The translations under genes and the position numbers were made by a program. Positions 34,416 to 47,008 of a stretch of DNA of 64,000 nucleotides are shown here, one piece after another (the first letter of the stretch is position 1; each line of letters opens with the position of its first letter). This DNA comes from Mauremys mutica (taxonomy: Eukaryota; Chordata; Testudines; Geoemydidae). The notes below the pieces were generated by a model. The model worked only from the letters and a program-made list of their open reading frames with translations, searched no databases and was not told where the DNA came from. The stretch lies in assembly GCF_020497125.1 (NCBI RefSeq), contig NC_059081.1, positions 62,516,768-62,580,767 of the forward strand, written 5' to 3'.

Positions 34416-34721
34416 AGGGTGACCAGATAGAATACCAGTGTTGGAAGGGACCTCAGGAGGTCATCTAGTCCAATACCCTGCTCAAAGCAGGACCAATCCC
34501 CAGATAGATTTTTCTCCCAGATCCCTAAGTGGCCCCCCTCAAGGACTGAACTCACAACCCTGGGTTTAGCAGGCCAATGCTCAAACCACTGAGCTATCCC
34601 TTCCCCTAGATAGCAAGAACAGGAGGGCAGTAATGGGGGTGGTGGTGTAATAAGAGCCTATATAAGACAAAGCCCTAATATCTGGACTGTCCTAATAATA
34701 TTGGGATGTCTGGTCACCCTA
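34416..34721. mobile_element. Mariner-type MITE interrupted by a SINE
   Basis: Terminal AGGGTGACCAGA (34416-34427) and TCTGGTCACCCT (34709-34720) are perfect 12-bp inverted repeats next to TA. The interior (TATATAAGACAAAGCCC) matches the intact relative at 53.6 kb in the opposite orientation. The SINE at 34431-34607 separates its two halves. Confidence 0.85.
34431..34607 (-). mobile_element. tRNA-derived SINE inserted in a MITE
   Basis: The minus strand has box A TAGCTCAGTGG and box B-like GAGTTCAGTCC, followed by the CR1-like tail. The 6-bp AGATAG is duplicated on both sides (34425-34430, 34608-34613). Removing the SINE leaves a normal MITE, so the SINE is younger. Confidence 0.88.
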
Positions 34722-34737
34722 TAGAACTCATTCAAGT

Positions 34738-34899
34738 GAATCACAGAAGTGTAGGACTGGAAGGGACCTCAAAAGGTAATTTAGTCCAGTCCCCTGCACT
34801 CAGGGCCGGACGATGTAATAATTAGACTATCCCTGACAGGTATTTGTCTAACCTGTTCTTAAAAACCTCAGGGTGACAGATTCCACAACGTCCCAGTGG
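34738..34899 (-). mobile_element. CR1 3' tail fragment
   Basis: CACAGAAGTGTAGGACTGG and the following CATCCCTGACAG-type block match the old CR1 at 32.3 kb. Only the 3' end is left. Confidence 0.7.
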
Positions 34900-36001
34900 T
34901 ATATTCTGATTTGATAGCTTTTTACACCAACTTCTCACTCGCTTGTCACAGGCAAAAATGATGGCACGGGGTGTAAAGCAGTTGAGAAAATGGCTCTGTT
35001 TCTGTGGATGTGAGAAAGGTTGGTACCATTTGGTACTGAAGTTACAAAGAAAACACTACTAGATTTTTTTTTATTTTTTTTAAATTGTTTTTAAAGGTGG
35101 TAGATTTCCTCTGAGTGAAAATTCCTGACTTTAATCACTATGACGGAAGCTTTTGTTAGATTTTAGTCATTATTTTTCACTTAGAAAGTCTTGAAAATAA
35201 GCTGCCAAGTCAAAACACTCCATCAGCCCACTTGTCGAGGTCACAGGAGCTTGTTACAGAGGCATATAGGTCACAATAAAATGCAGCATCCCTAAGGGAA
35301 GAGAGAAATAGATCCATTACAGACAAAGAGCGAGCAACACCCACAGGCATGCATCTCTGTATTGAAAGCACACAAGTAAGTAACCCAACCAAAGGAACTG
35401 GAGGTCAATGCATTGTCACTCTCATACGCTGATAAAAATTCTTTCTTCTTGTATCAGATGCCTGACACCTGCAACCTGTGCCCAGTCTAGTACCTTGCTG
35501 CTATGGTAACAATAGCTACTCCAGGAAGCAAGACATCATCAGTTCCTGAATACATCCCAGCCAGCCCTAATCTCTGACTACTTTCAAGTTTTAAGATGAA
35601 AAGTTCCTTGACATCATCCCTTTCAAAACAATCTGGGACAAACACTGCTGAAGAAGCCATATAAACCCAAACTGCCAACAGCTACAAATGCAACGCCAGC
35701 AGCATCAACATTGTGTTTAAAAATACAACTCCGTGTATAATTTTTTTTCCTTTACGTTTGCAAGTATCTCGATGAGTGTAAAGTTAAGTAAGGACTTTAT
35801 ATCCCTTACTAAACCTAGGAGTGACGATAACAGAAACATCGTCATCCCGCTCTAGTTGGGATGTAATGCATTTTTCTGTTCCTTGGCGAGTCTGACAGGT
35901 CGGGGGGATTATTTTATGTTGAATCGAAAATGAATTTTTTAAGAACATTTTCAGTGAATCAAATTGCTGAAATGTTTTGCGTGAGCTGAAATGAAATACA
36001 G

Positions 36002-36050
<49 letters not shown>

Positions 36051-36904
36051 TAAAATAAAAGGCATATTTCAATCCCTTCCCTCCCCCACCCACCCCCCTT
36101 TTTCTTTTTTGGACTAGCCCCAGTATAAAGCCTCCCAAGTGACAGTGACTGGAACTCCCAAAGCTAAAGAATTTGGGAGGCTGCCTCGTCCCCCATTTCA
36201 TCACGTGGAACACCCTGCCATGTGAGTGACACAGCCTGCTGGTGCTTTCAATGCTCCCTTCCTTTTCCATTTCTGGGAACTGCCGAGCTCCTCCAGAGGC
36301 TCCTGTGACCACTTTCAGTTGTTGGATGATTTTCTTCCTTACTTCTGAGTTAAAAATACACACACCATCAGTGTTTTGCTACTTTCTTCTGCCAGTTTAA
36401 CGAGAGAATAATAGTGAGATATTAGAAGAAGAGGCTCCTGTCATCTTTCTGGCCATTGGGACATTGCTTTGCTGTTTGTTGGCTTTTCTTATTTCCCTCT
36501 GTGAGGCAGCAGCAAATGGGTTAAATCAACAACAGGCAAGAAATTCATATTTAAGGCAAAAACCCACCCTTAACTTGCTCTGTTTTGCAGAAACGCTAGT
36601 ATTCTCATATTCTGCCAGGTGACCTTACCTGCAATCCATAGGGGGGAATTAAACAAAGGAAACTTTGGATTTTAACTCTGAATCCCCCAGTTTCTCTCAT
36701 TGCAAAGCTGTTTGTATGAATATGAATTTCTCACACTGAGGGAGGCAGATATTTTCTGTTTACCAGGAGTTTTAAACCTTCACTTTGTAAATATCTTATA
36801 AAATGGCAAAGGAAACAGCATAAGATGTCAATTTTCATGGTGGCTTGATAGAGAAAGAATAATAAGAGTTCCAAAATTGTTACTGTTGCTGTCATATGCT
36901 CACC
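34900..36904. other. Unique sequence with one GT array
   Basis: No gene seen in about 2 kb. C-rich tract at about 36081-36098. Confidence 0.4.
36003..36045. repeat. (GT)n microsatellite, 43 bp
   Basis: About 21 uninterrupted units, the longest simple repeat in the window. Confidence 0.93.
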
Positions 36905-37170
36905 TGAACATTCATCTTGGGTCAGACCAACAATCCATCTAGCCCAGTATCCTGTCTCTGATGGTGGCCAGTGCCAGGTGCTTCACAGGGAATGAACAGA
37001 GCAGGGTAAGTTCGAGTAGTCCATCCCTTGTTTGTTGTCCAATCTCAGCTTCTGCCAGAGGGTTAGGGACTCCCAGAGCATGGGACTGCATTCCTGACCA
37101 TCTTGGGTCTATCCTCCATGAATCTCTGTCATGTGTTCCATATATTAGGGAGGCTGCTCTGACTTAAAAT
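36905..37170 (-). mobile_element. CR1 3' UTR fragment
   Basis: GGGTCAGACCAACAATCCATC and later TGCCAGGTGCTTCACAGGG match the 3' UTR type of the CR1 elements at 26.6 and 56.9 kb. Confidence 0.65.
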
Positions 37171-37383
37171 GTGGTATTTGGAAACATGATATAAGCTGTA
37201 AGTCATTTATCTTTTTGTACTTCAATTTTTTTATTGTTTTTTTTCATAAAGAAACAATCACAGGAAAATGCTAGAGTGCAAGCCGGATGACATTGGGCTG
37301 CGGATTGTTTTTTGATATCTGTGGAGATAGAAACAAAAGTCTCACTCTAAGTATTGGAATGTGTTATCAACAGCGTTGTAACT

Positions 37384-37758
37384 AGAGCTGAGTGGGAAAT
37401 GGATTTTCCATCCTAAACAAATTTGAGATTAAAAAAAGGGATGAAAATCCAAAATTGCTAAAAGAATGTTTGGAACAAAATACTGGAAGTTTCAGGGCAA
37501 TCAAATATTTCATTTAGATTTGATCATTTTCTTTTTTTTTAAATATAAAATGAAGTACCTTTTCAAACAAACAAACAAAAAAATCAAAGCTTTCTCTTTC
37601 CAAAATGTCAGAATGGGACACTTCAACATTTTCTAATCAATTGTTTTAACAAGAATCATTGAAATCGATAGGATTTTGTGAAAAAAATAGTTTTTGGCAA
37701 AATGACACTTTCCAGTAGAAAACTGTTTAGATAAAAACAATTTTTTTTTACCAGCTGT
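37384..37758. repeat. AT-rich foldback repeat, copy G
   Basis: Begins AGAGCTGAGTGGG and ends ACCAGCTGT. The interior is dominated by AAAATTT and TTTTCAT blocks, as in copy A. Confidence 0.5.
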
Positions 37759-39477
37759 CGTAAGTCATGTGAAAGTGGTAAGATTGCAGAAATTTCCCTC
37801 AATTTCTGGTTTCCAAACCTTTAAGGTTTTGGGTTGGTGGGGTCTGTCTTGATGCAATCTTATGTACCACCAAACAAAGGTTATTTATGTTTACTATATA
37901 TTTAATTAAAATGAAAAGGATGAGATTCTTAACTGGTAAGCATTTTTGCACAGAACACATTATGCCCTAATCCTGCAAAGACTTGGGCACATTCTTAACT
38001 TTCAACGCTGAATCCTTCCATTGATTTCAAAGGGACTACTTCTATTTTATACATTTAAGTGAGTGTGTAAGGTGTCCCCCCCCCCGCCCCCCAGGAATCA
38101 GGCCTTAATTTGTATTTATAAAGAGTTATTTTACAGAGCAGATTTTCTTGAGTAAAATAATAGAGTATTTGCCCTCTACAAAGTGAAGAAATATGCCTGT
38201 TTGCTGATAGTCAATTAGTCATATTATAAATGCAATGCTGTATTCCCAGTTGATTACCAGAGGCGTTAATTACCAGTCTGAGAATTTCCTTCAGTCCAAA
38301 TTTAGGCTGTTCCTAACAAATCACTCATTATCCCCTGGAAATGACTAGCTTTTCTGTGGCTGCTGCTATATTCAAGCAATGGCATCTTCAAAGCAGGAAT
38401 TTCAGGAAAACAGTTTGTGCAGCTGTGATGTGAGATCTTAGGAGAGGGAACAATGCCAGTTTGATTCCCTCCTCCTCCCCCCACCCCCTATCTGAGCTGC
38501 TAAATTGACTAGATGAGGTGTTATCTCCTTTCTCTTAATTCATCCCCTTGGTCTTTCTCTCACCTCAGTTCTGGGCTAGGGAAACATAAAGACAGACACA
38601 CTTACAGTAGCATTTTCAACCAGACCTACTGTTTTCAGACAGCAGAGAGAAAAGGAGCCAATTTTTCTAGAGGGAATGGGAACAGTTAGCAGAGATGCTC
38701 ATTACGCGTTAAATGGACAGAGGAGATTGGCACAGGTGCCTTTCCAAAGGCTTGGCAATCAAGCCTCATTATTCAGACTTGTTAATAAAGGTTGGTGGGT
38801 AGCAACAATTAGAGAATTGGGGTTGTAAAACAGTCATTCTAAGCCCTGGGAGAAAAAAAAGGGCTATTTAATGCTGAAATGGAAGAGGAGAGGGGGTCTC
38901 AATATCCAAGTTTGCTCTTTTCTAGTATTTGCCATTTGCAAGTTGCGGCTGCTTTCGCCAGCTGTGCAGTCTGGATAATTGACAGCCAGAGAGTGCAGTG
39001 AAGTTGAGAGAAGACAAACCAGAAGCTATTAGAGCAGCTCTTAGGGGAAACATTTTCTCTTTCTTCGAGTGAAGCCTACAGTTGGCTTTGTTAGTCCATG
39101 AGCGAAGACATAAACAGTATGTGCAGAGCCCACTTTCAGCATGAATAAATAAGGGCTGGATCATCCCATCTGCTTTCAAGAGGGGAGACGCCACTTGGAT
39201 GGGTCTGGTTGGGCCGTGTAGAAGGAGTGGAGAGTGCCTCCCTAACTCCATGGAAGCCTCTATAGTTTTGGGTACCAATGTTTCTTGTGGGCATGTGTCA
39301 AAGTCAGGCTGATGCTCACCCCAAGATCTGCCCCCCTTTTCCACTCAACAGAGGGCGAAGAACAAACCCCTATTCCCCAAATCAGAGAGGCATGCTATGA
39401 GAATCAGCTTGGAGATTGCAGCCCCCTAGGTGGAAGGAAACCTGCCTTAAATGTCCAGTTAAGCACCTAACTACCAG
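37759..39477. other. Unique sequence, nothing recognised
   Basis: A C-run lies at about 38078-38092. No gene seen. Confidence 0.4.
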
Positions 39478-39600
39478 GGGTGCTGGAACAATTTGTATAG
39501 AGGGGATGCTGAGAGCTACTGAACTAAACTGTAACCCCTGGATATGTGGAAACTGCTTCAAGCCAGGGGATGCGTCATTACCCCTACTTCCAGTACCAAG
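39478..39600 (+). mobile_element. Small MITE, copy 1 (plus)
   Basis: Starts CAGGGGTGCTGGAAC and has a degenerate inverted right end CTTCCAGTACC. The interior contains GAGAGCTACTGAACTAAACTG. A second copy lies inverted at 40.2 kb. Confidence 0.65.
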
Positions 39601-40207
39601 ATGCAAAGTTTGGCTGTCCTCTTGAGGACCCAGGAGATGAAAATTGGGGCCAGAGTGTTAACATGTGACATTGTTTGTGCCGCTGTGGGTTGGTGTCCTC
39701 AGCAGCTGTCCTCCACCACCTTTTCGGTGTCTCTTTCAGGTGCCACGTATCATGGTGCACATTAGTTAGCATTTAAGATGTGTGGAAAAGTCCCATATAA
39801 GTGCAAAGTGGTGTTTGTGCAAAGTGACTTGCATGTTAAAATTTCAAGCTTTGCTTCCTGGGCTGAGTGGTGCTCTTGAATGAAGTACAGTGCTAAGGTG
39901 TTTGCTTTGGTCACCTAATATAAGGTTTAGCATTTACAGTTCTCAGTGGCTGGAAAAATCACTCCGTCTGTACGTAAAAGGCTATATGGGACACTTGAGA
40001 GAACATCTTCTGTGACAGAGAGATAGCAACACTTTCCCAAATTCATCGTATTATATTTGATATTCACAGAATCTATCAAAAAAACAAAATTGTTTGAATA
40101 AATAAGGAATCAGCTCAGCAAGGAGACTGTCTTGTATTTTAAAGTAACAGCGCTCAGACAAGTGATAGGAGAAATGCCAGCTCAGTAGCACTTTAACAGC
40201 TTCCAGG

Positions 40208-40350
40208 CATAGGTGCTGGAACTAGGGCCGCTGGGGGTGGTGCAACACCCCCTGGCTTGAAGTGGTTTCCATTTTATCCAGGGTTTACAGTTTGGTTCAA
40301 TGGCTCTCAGCACCCGCAGTATACAAATTGTTCCAGCAGCCCTGGTTCCA
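40208..40350 (-). mobile_element. Small MITE, copy 2 (minus)
   Basis: Same family as the copy at 39.5 kb, in opposite orientation: TTGTTCCAGCAGCCCTGG at its right end and AGGTGCTGGAACTAGGG at its left. TTCCAGG occurs at both borders and may be the target duplication. Confidence 0.65.
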
Positions 40351-42539
40351 GGACACTGCAGCCTGAAATGACACAGCCTTGTAATCTCCACTGTCTCGAA
40401 TGATGAGATTGTTGAGGTAATTGACTCAAAAGAACACACACCGCACACTGATTAGAACTCTGGCTACTTCAGCCAATTGAGGAAGGCAGCTGCAGCAATT
40501 GCATTGTCGTGCCTTAATGCAATGAAGTCGGTGTAAATTACCATCATTTAAATGCGAGTGAGTTTGATCTGGACATGTTGTACTGTGGCTTTCTCAAAAA
40601 GGACAAAGGAACAGAGCTAGCGGAGCCGTTATGCAGCATGTTGTCCTCCAGCAGAATAAATCCGAGTTGTGGACGGGGAGTAACGCCAGAGTGGGAATGT
40701 CCCTTTGATACGGCCATGAAACCTGCCACGATGCATTTCATGCAGAAGAATCTCAAAACACACCTCAGATGATGGGCTGGATTGTGACTGGTGAGCAGAA
40801 GGGCGCACAATGTACGAGAAACTTGCACCCTTGTGCTCCCTCCCCAGAGGCGAGCCACAGCGAGCGGCCTTGCTCTCCCTGACCACAAGGACAGCTTGTG
40901 GCTAGCACAGATAGTGGAATTAACCTCTTCAAAGATGATAGGGTTGGGCCCTGGGAGGACGGGGGCCAGAGTGTGTGTTGCTCACTCTCCTCCTGTGCTA
41001 CTGGAAGCATTGTGCCTGATGCAGCTCCTGCTGGCAGGCTGCTGCACCCCTACCATAGGCAGTGACCAAAGAGCCCCAGTGTAATCTTTGAGCTGCACAG
41101 GTGGTACATCTATCTGTCCATTATAGTCCCCTCTGGGGTGAAATGTATCCATGATGGTTAACAAACAGGGTAGTGACCCAGCATAATGGCTTCAGGGCAG
41201 GAAATTCATCTCTCCACCTGACATTACAAGATGAATTTAGGATGTGCAGAATGTACTTAACTGCAATGTCTTAGCCAGATTCCACTTTGGGTAACTTAGC
41301 GGATTGGTCTCCTGGTTTGGAGTAGAATCACTCCAGGAGGGAATTTCAGAAAAAATTGGGGGTGGGGAAGGGTGAAAAGTTCGGTGACCATAAAAAACAT
41401 TCTATGTGATTATTTTCTATCCTGCAAAGTCAGGGGGAGAAGGGGATGGAGGGAGGAAGTGGAGCATACTGACTTCTGGAAAGTCTGGGGGTTGGGCAAA
41501 GCAAGGTCTGGGGGGAGGCAACTGTCCCCACCTTGCTCCATAGTAAATGACAACCTTGAATCATGAAGCTATTCTGAAGCAGCCCTATTGAAACAACTCT
41601 TCATGGTTTAGTCTTTCTTCACTCTCTCTGATGACAAAGGGTCTCTTAAACTTTGCTGGTCAGGCCATATGGTGAATAATTCGTTTTTCCAGACAGTTGC
41701 AGAATCATTTAAACTCTCCCATGTAATTTTGACTATTCCCTGGTATCTGATGATTTACCTTAGTTATCTGACTGGAGGCAGAACGTGTGATAGGTCAGAA
41801 AAATCACTAAAATGAAGATCTCCCTTTTAATCTAAAAGGAGCATGATCTGATATTAGAAACTACAGTCTGCACAAAGCCCCCCATCTGCAAAGCAATTTC
41901 AGACTCAGTTGACGACTATTTCTGCAAACTCGGAATTTAGTCTGCAAATGATTTCTCATAATTTAGTGATCTACCATAATCTAACACACTGTCCCCATCT
42001 TCACTGAAGTCTGTGTATAATTGGAAATGCCAAGTATGGTATTTTAAACTTCCCCAAAGCCAGATTTCTCGGCCATACACATTTGATTGAAAAATCCCAT
42101 AATATGTCTTCAATCAACTGCAGAAGCTGATGAGTGGGCATGAGAATGAGGACGATGGATGAGAACTGTCCAGGTCTGGTTCACGGCAGCCAGATTGCTG
42201 AAGAGAGAAGATCTATGGGTCTAGCTGTGCGTGTACTCCTTGGCCCCAGTGTTGTGGGCTGGCCAGGTTGTGCTCAATGACAGACCTGACGGGGAGGCGG
42301 GGGCAAATGTAGGTGTACGTCAATCTTGCTCTCCCTGATTGGTTCTGATGACAGCTGAGGACTAACACAACTTATTGTAACTGTCCAAAACCAGAGAAAA
42401 ACAGCTGTGTTAGCCCTGGTTTCTATCGCACCCAAAGGACAGGATATAATAGAGTCACCACACTTTGGAGTTAAAGAAGCCATGTAAGAAGGTGGCCATA
42501 AACAAATGTCGTCATCTTCTAGTCTTAGTTCCATCTATG
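40351..42539. other. Unique sequence, nothing recognised
   Basis: Overlapping short frames at 40.5-41.1 kb lack any signature. Confidence 0.4.
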
Positions 42540-43545
42540 TGGGTCCAGCTCCTCGAGTCCGTCTCCATCCCAGTCTGTCTTGAAGGAATTCCTTGGAAAC
42601 GCCACAGCTAATCCAATCCTTTTATATCCATCCATCTAATTTTGGGTCTTCCAATCCTTCTCTTAACCTCAACTTCTAAATTTAACACAGTTTCCTATAC
42701 ATTGTTCCCATCTTCTTTTCATGAGCCCATCTATCTAAGCCTGGATTCTCTCCGTGTGTCTATAATCGATACCGCTTTCACACTTCCCATAACTTGTTTG
42801 TTCCAAACGTGGTCCAGCTCCATGACTCCATGTCTCTTAACATTGTCATTTCCACTGTGTTCGAGATCCTGCTCTTGCCTCTTCCTCAGTGCCCAGCATT
42901 CAGAGTCGCACAAATGTACAGGCCTAGTTATTGTCTTGTAGATCTTTGCCTACCAAATGGAAAAGTTTCTCCTCTTGCAGATCACTCCCCTCGCTTCTCT
43001 CTGTGTAGTCCAGGCCTTTCCTCTTCTGTTTATAAGTTCGCTGTTGAGTTCACCATTATCCTGTGCTGTAGAACCCAGGTACTTGAACTTCTGTACCTTT
43101 GGTAGTGGCTGCCTCCCAGCTTAGTCTAGTTGTCTTCCTGCAAGCAAGGTATTAGTAATCTGCAGACCGTATGCTCTGTTTAATTTCTGCTGATTTTTCG
43201 TGCCATTTTTCTCCATCTCTCTAAATCTTCTTCTGCTTCATCTTTGCTCTTCCCCACAAGCTGCAAAAAGCAGGCATCAGCATGCCACTCTCTGGAGACT
43301 CTCTGTAGATGCATGGTTCACCAACATACACAAAAAGGGGCTTAGGGCTGAGCCCTGATATACTCCGTCTCTTATTAGAGACTGTTCAGTTTCTCCACAT
43401 GGCCTTCTAACTGCGGTCACAGCACCCTCCTACACATCCTGGATGAGTCTGATATCATCTTCAGGCATCTGTTTCAGTCCCAGACACCGCCAGGTCACAA
43501 TCAAATGCATTCTAGTGAAACGAGAAGGAGTCCTGTTAAAATCCA
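42540..43545 (-). pseudogene. RTE-like LINE remnant (RT C-terminal half)
   Basis: The minus-strand translation, with several stops and shifts, shows blocks in the order of an RTE-clade LINE: DDIRLIQDV then EGAVTAVRRPCGE (about 43385-43450), the B box GVYQGSALSPFLFV (about 43335-43375), SECWALRKRQEQDLE (about 42865-42910), RRESRLRW and finally IGRPKIRWMD (about 42620-42650). The FADD catalytic region between 43150 and 43300 is not recognisable. The copy is old and inactive. The right edge is uncertain because a GC-rich module starts at 43551. Confidence 0.6.
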
Positions 43546-43550
43546 TGTGT

Positions 43551-44372
43551 AGTGAGGCAGCCTGGCTCCCAGCAGCCCCAGAGAGGGACAAGCCCCTCCG
43601 GGTGCCAAAGTGGGCGGAGCCACTGGAACCTGCGCCCGCCCCCCAGAGGTCAAGGCGCAGGGCAGGAAGTATAAAAGCCCAACCCCAGGGCTCAGAAGCG
43701 GCCTGGCCACCGGAGAGGCCGGACGCTGATGCCCTAGCTCCCGCTGGGGAGACTCCTGCCGCCTGTGACCGACCCGAGGACTGGCCATACCCGTTGAGGC
43801 CAGACGCCGACCAGACCCCGGAGAAGCCAGTAAGCCTACCGGTACGAAGGGACCCAGAGGAGCTGCCCAGCTTACCGCTCGCCAAGTACCCCGAGGAGCC
43901 CATGGTGCTTGATGCCGTGGAAGACGCTGATCAGATGCAGGTACTGGTAGAGGGGGAGGTTGGAAGTAGCCTGGGGGCAGCTGACCCTAGTCTGGCTGCA
44001 GCACGGCCAAAGCCGATGTCAGCGTGTTGCGGCCAGGATCCCCGCTGACACAGCAGCAGGTCGCCTGCCGCTGTCAGGGCCCCAGGCTGGGATGCAGAGG
44101 AGTGGGCGGGCCTGCGTCCCCCCTGCCACCCCACTCACGGGTGGCAGTCTCCCCCTCGCCCCGACACTCAGGACCAGGAGCCTGGGCTTTGCTCGTGAAC
44201 TGTTTGTTCACTGCCCCGCCCTGACCCAGGGCCTGGGCTTGTTATTGAACTCTGTGCTCAGCTCCGGCCTGAGGGCCTGAGCCCTTGACTGTCTCCTGCC
44301 CCACCAGGCTAACGCCCAACTCCCAGACCTAAGAAGTGAGGCGGCCTGGCTTCCAGCCATCCCAGAGAGGGG
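43551..44372 (+). repeat. GC-rich LTR-like module bounded by direct repeats
   Basis: A segment of about 37 bp starting AGTGAGGCAGCCTGGCTCCC (43551-43587) recurs with a few mismatches at 44335-44371. Between them lies a GC-rich sequence with a clear TATA box (TATAAAAG, 43670-43677). The 201-codon frame across 43443-44048 is Pro/Ala/Glu-rich and resembles no family I know. It may be an LTR plus part of a second one, or a repeat unit of a larger element. Confidence 0.45.
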
Positions 44373-46715
44373 CGACCCCAATCGAACACGTCTACACCAT
44401 GCACATCAGCCACTATGACAGGAAGCACACAGCACCTGAATTAATCTGACTGCCACCTTATGGATACCCATCGAGGTAATTTCACAGCCAAGCTATAGAA
44501 ATAAATCTAAAGGCAAGTTATCTTGGAGACCAGAGCTCATGCCATTGCCTACCTTAGAAAGATGGTTTGCTGGAACATTTTAATAAAACACTTAAAACTG
44601 TGTTAAGACAGCCTGTTGCTAATGAGGCATAAGAATGGGACAAATGGTATCTTTTTATTATTTAGTCTAAGGATCACCTTGTTTCCCATCTTTGGGTTGC
44701 CATTAAGTCACCAAAATGCAGTTTCTTGGAAGCCAGGACATTAATAAGGAAGCATGGAACATAATTCCACAGGCTTCCTGTAGATGGTTAACTTGTGTAA
44801 TGAAAATACATTTAACAAGAGAATTAAAAAAACAGATTTTATTCATGTCATGCTTCAAAATAACTTTAAAAAACGGAAGGCAAAGTTTTAACTTAAATAA
44901 AATGAGGGGGGGGGAAGCAGTATTCTATAATAGTAACACCCCAAGAGATCAGGGCCCTATTGTGGTAGGTACTTGGCAGACACACAGCAAGTCAGAATCC
45001 CTGCTGTGGAAAGTTCACAATCTCAATCAACAAGACAGACAAATTATGGGAGGACAAACTGAGGCACAGAGCCCCAGGTCAGTAATAAAATGACTGACTC
45101 CCAGTCCAGTGCCTACCCCCTAAAACACACTGCCTCACCAATGGCCGTTCCACCTGTCCAAGGGAGTGCACGACTGGGCCCGATCTGGCACAAAGATGGA
45201 AAAGCCCGATCTGGCACAAATATGGAAAAGCCATTGAGAATCAGCAAAGTCCCCAGCCTGTGAGGTGCTGAGCAACTCACTCTCCTTCCAGACCTGCTCT
45301 AGCACACAAAGGACATTTAGAGGCACCCTAAATGGACTAATCTGATGTAAAATCACCTGACAGCCAAATCAAACCATCAAGCTGACGCTTGGGAAACAAA
45401 TGTTGATTGGATGAATGTCTAGTTGCTGGTGTTTGCTGAGTGACAGTGTGGTGGAAGGAAATGCCTAGCTGTTATTAACATCAGTCTTGCTGGCAATGAG
45501 GGGGACATATCTATCTGCTCACTGTGCACAGATGTAAACAAATGCAGTGGGAGAGGGCCCAGGAACGCTGGCTTGAGGATGGAGCGGAGAATGCAGAGAA
45601 AAGAAATGAGTTTCTAAAATAACTCCAGTTTTCAGTTTTAGACACTTGATACCTGCATTTCATTCTGGACTTCGTATTTCCTGAACAGTCCTGTGGGATT
45701 TGCATCTATAAAATATTCTAACTGTATATAAAGGACAACTGCGAGTATAGATAAAATGTCAATAGGAGCTGAGCACCTTTGGGCCTTGAGAATCTCCCCA
45801 TTGCTCACTTTGGCAGGGGCCTGACCCTAAGCACCGTCTGGGAGCTGGTCCCCAGCCTGAGTGCTTGGTATGGGACTCTGAACCCTGCTCTCCTTGTTCG
45901 GTGGGACGACGTGTGTTGTAAAGGCCGAGACTGCCGCTGCAAACACAGGCATCAGAAACGATCGCTCTGGAAAACTGACCAATGGACGAGCTGAGGGGCC
46001 CCAATATGGGGGTAGTGGCTTCTCGAAGAAAGCAGGAATTGACCCCTAGCCTGTCTCTGGTAGTGGCCTCTACTAGCTTCATCAGAGGAAAGTGAACCCC
46101 TCCAGCAGAAAGCGCAAAGTGTGCAGTGCTACGCCATGGGGGGAGGAATTCTCCTTAACTCCAGCTGGTATTCAGCTAAGGCCCTGAAGTGTGAGGCTTG
46201 ATCCCTCTGATAGCATTGTCCTAGCTAGTGTCACTGAAAATGCCACTCTTATGCATATAACTGTCTAGTCCCTGCTTGAATTTTCCTAAGCTGTTGATTT
46301 CACTCCTGCAACCGCGAGATACCAGTTAATGACATGCTGGGTAAAACCGATGATCCATTTTATCTCCTGCAAATGTGTTCACTGCATGTGATCCCTTTGG
46401 CTTGTCTTATTGGGGGAGGTAAATTGCATTGCTGGAGAGCTTGTTCTAAACCATTTGTTATTATCGGCCCTCTTGTTTTTCCTCTTCAGCAAACCAAATA
46501 GTTCTGGTCTTCTAGTTAGAAATTTCCCACAGAGCTAATCGTTTTGAGTGAGTAATCACTGATGCTTTTCTATTATGATTATGATTATTATCCTAAGAAC
46601 CTTTTCTTCTTTGATCACTGCAGGGCAGGCTCTGATCTCTTCATAAAGTTGACCAAAGATGTTTTTCTCGAAAGCTGCCAACTAATTTAGAATCCAGTTG
46701 ACTGCATTAGTAGTT
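44373..46715. other. Mostly unique sequence
   Basis: Apart from a 26-bp tandem duplication and a G-run at 44906-44913, nothing is recognised in about 2.3 kb. Confidence 0.4.
45179..45230. repeat. 26-bp tandem duplication
   Basis: The unit CCCGATCTGGCACAAA..ATGGAAAAG occurs twice in a row with one mismatch. Confidence 0.85.
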
Positions 46716-46717
46716 TA

Positions 46718-46892
46718 CAGAAGCTCCCCGACTTACACAAGCGTTCCATTCTAGAACACCTTGCGTAACTCAAATTTTGCGTAAGTCGGAAACGTATCTC
46801 CGACCATTAGGCCAAAAAAAACCCCGCCCCCCATTTCTAGTTTACGGAACTTTTTCCATAAACTCGGATTTGCGTAACTTGAGGAGAGTCTG
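46718..46892. mobile_element. Mariner-type MITE, 175 bp
   Basis: Left end CAGAAGCTCCCCGACTTACA and, on the other strand, CAGACTCTCCTCAAGTTACG form imperfect inverted repeats. TA flanks both sides (46716-46717, 46893-46894). A second internal inverted pair (TTGCGTAAGTCGGAAA) suggests a foldback. Confidence 0.82.
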
Positions 46893-47008
46893 TATAATGT
46901 TCCTTCCAATGTATGGAATCTTATGCTTGAATTTCATCTGATGTAGTGTTAGTCAGTAACCCAGTTTTATACATGCCTTTCACAATCCTTCATACCTCCC
47001 CTTGTCTT

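Noticed and set aside
36003..36045. Long GT array as a possible Z-DNA regulatory element
   Set aside because: Such arrays are common microsatellites, and no gene is near for it to regulate.
43443..44048. 201-codon plus-strand frame
   Set aside because: Its first part is antisense to the RTE-like remnant and the rest lies in the GC-rich module. Pro/Ala/Glu-rich content and equally long opposite frames argue against a gene.
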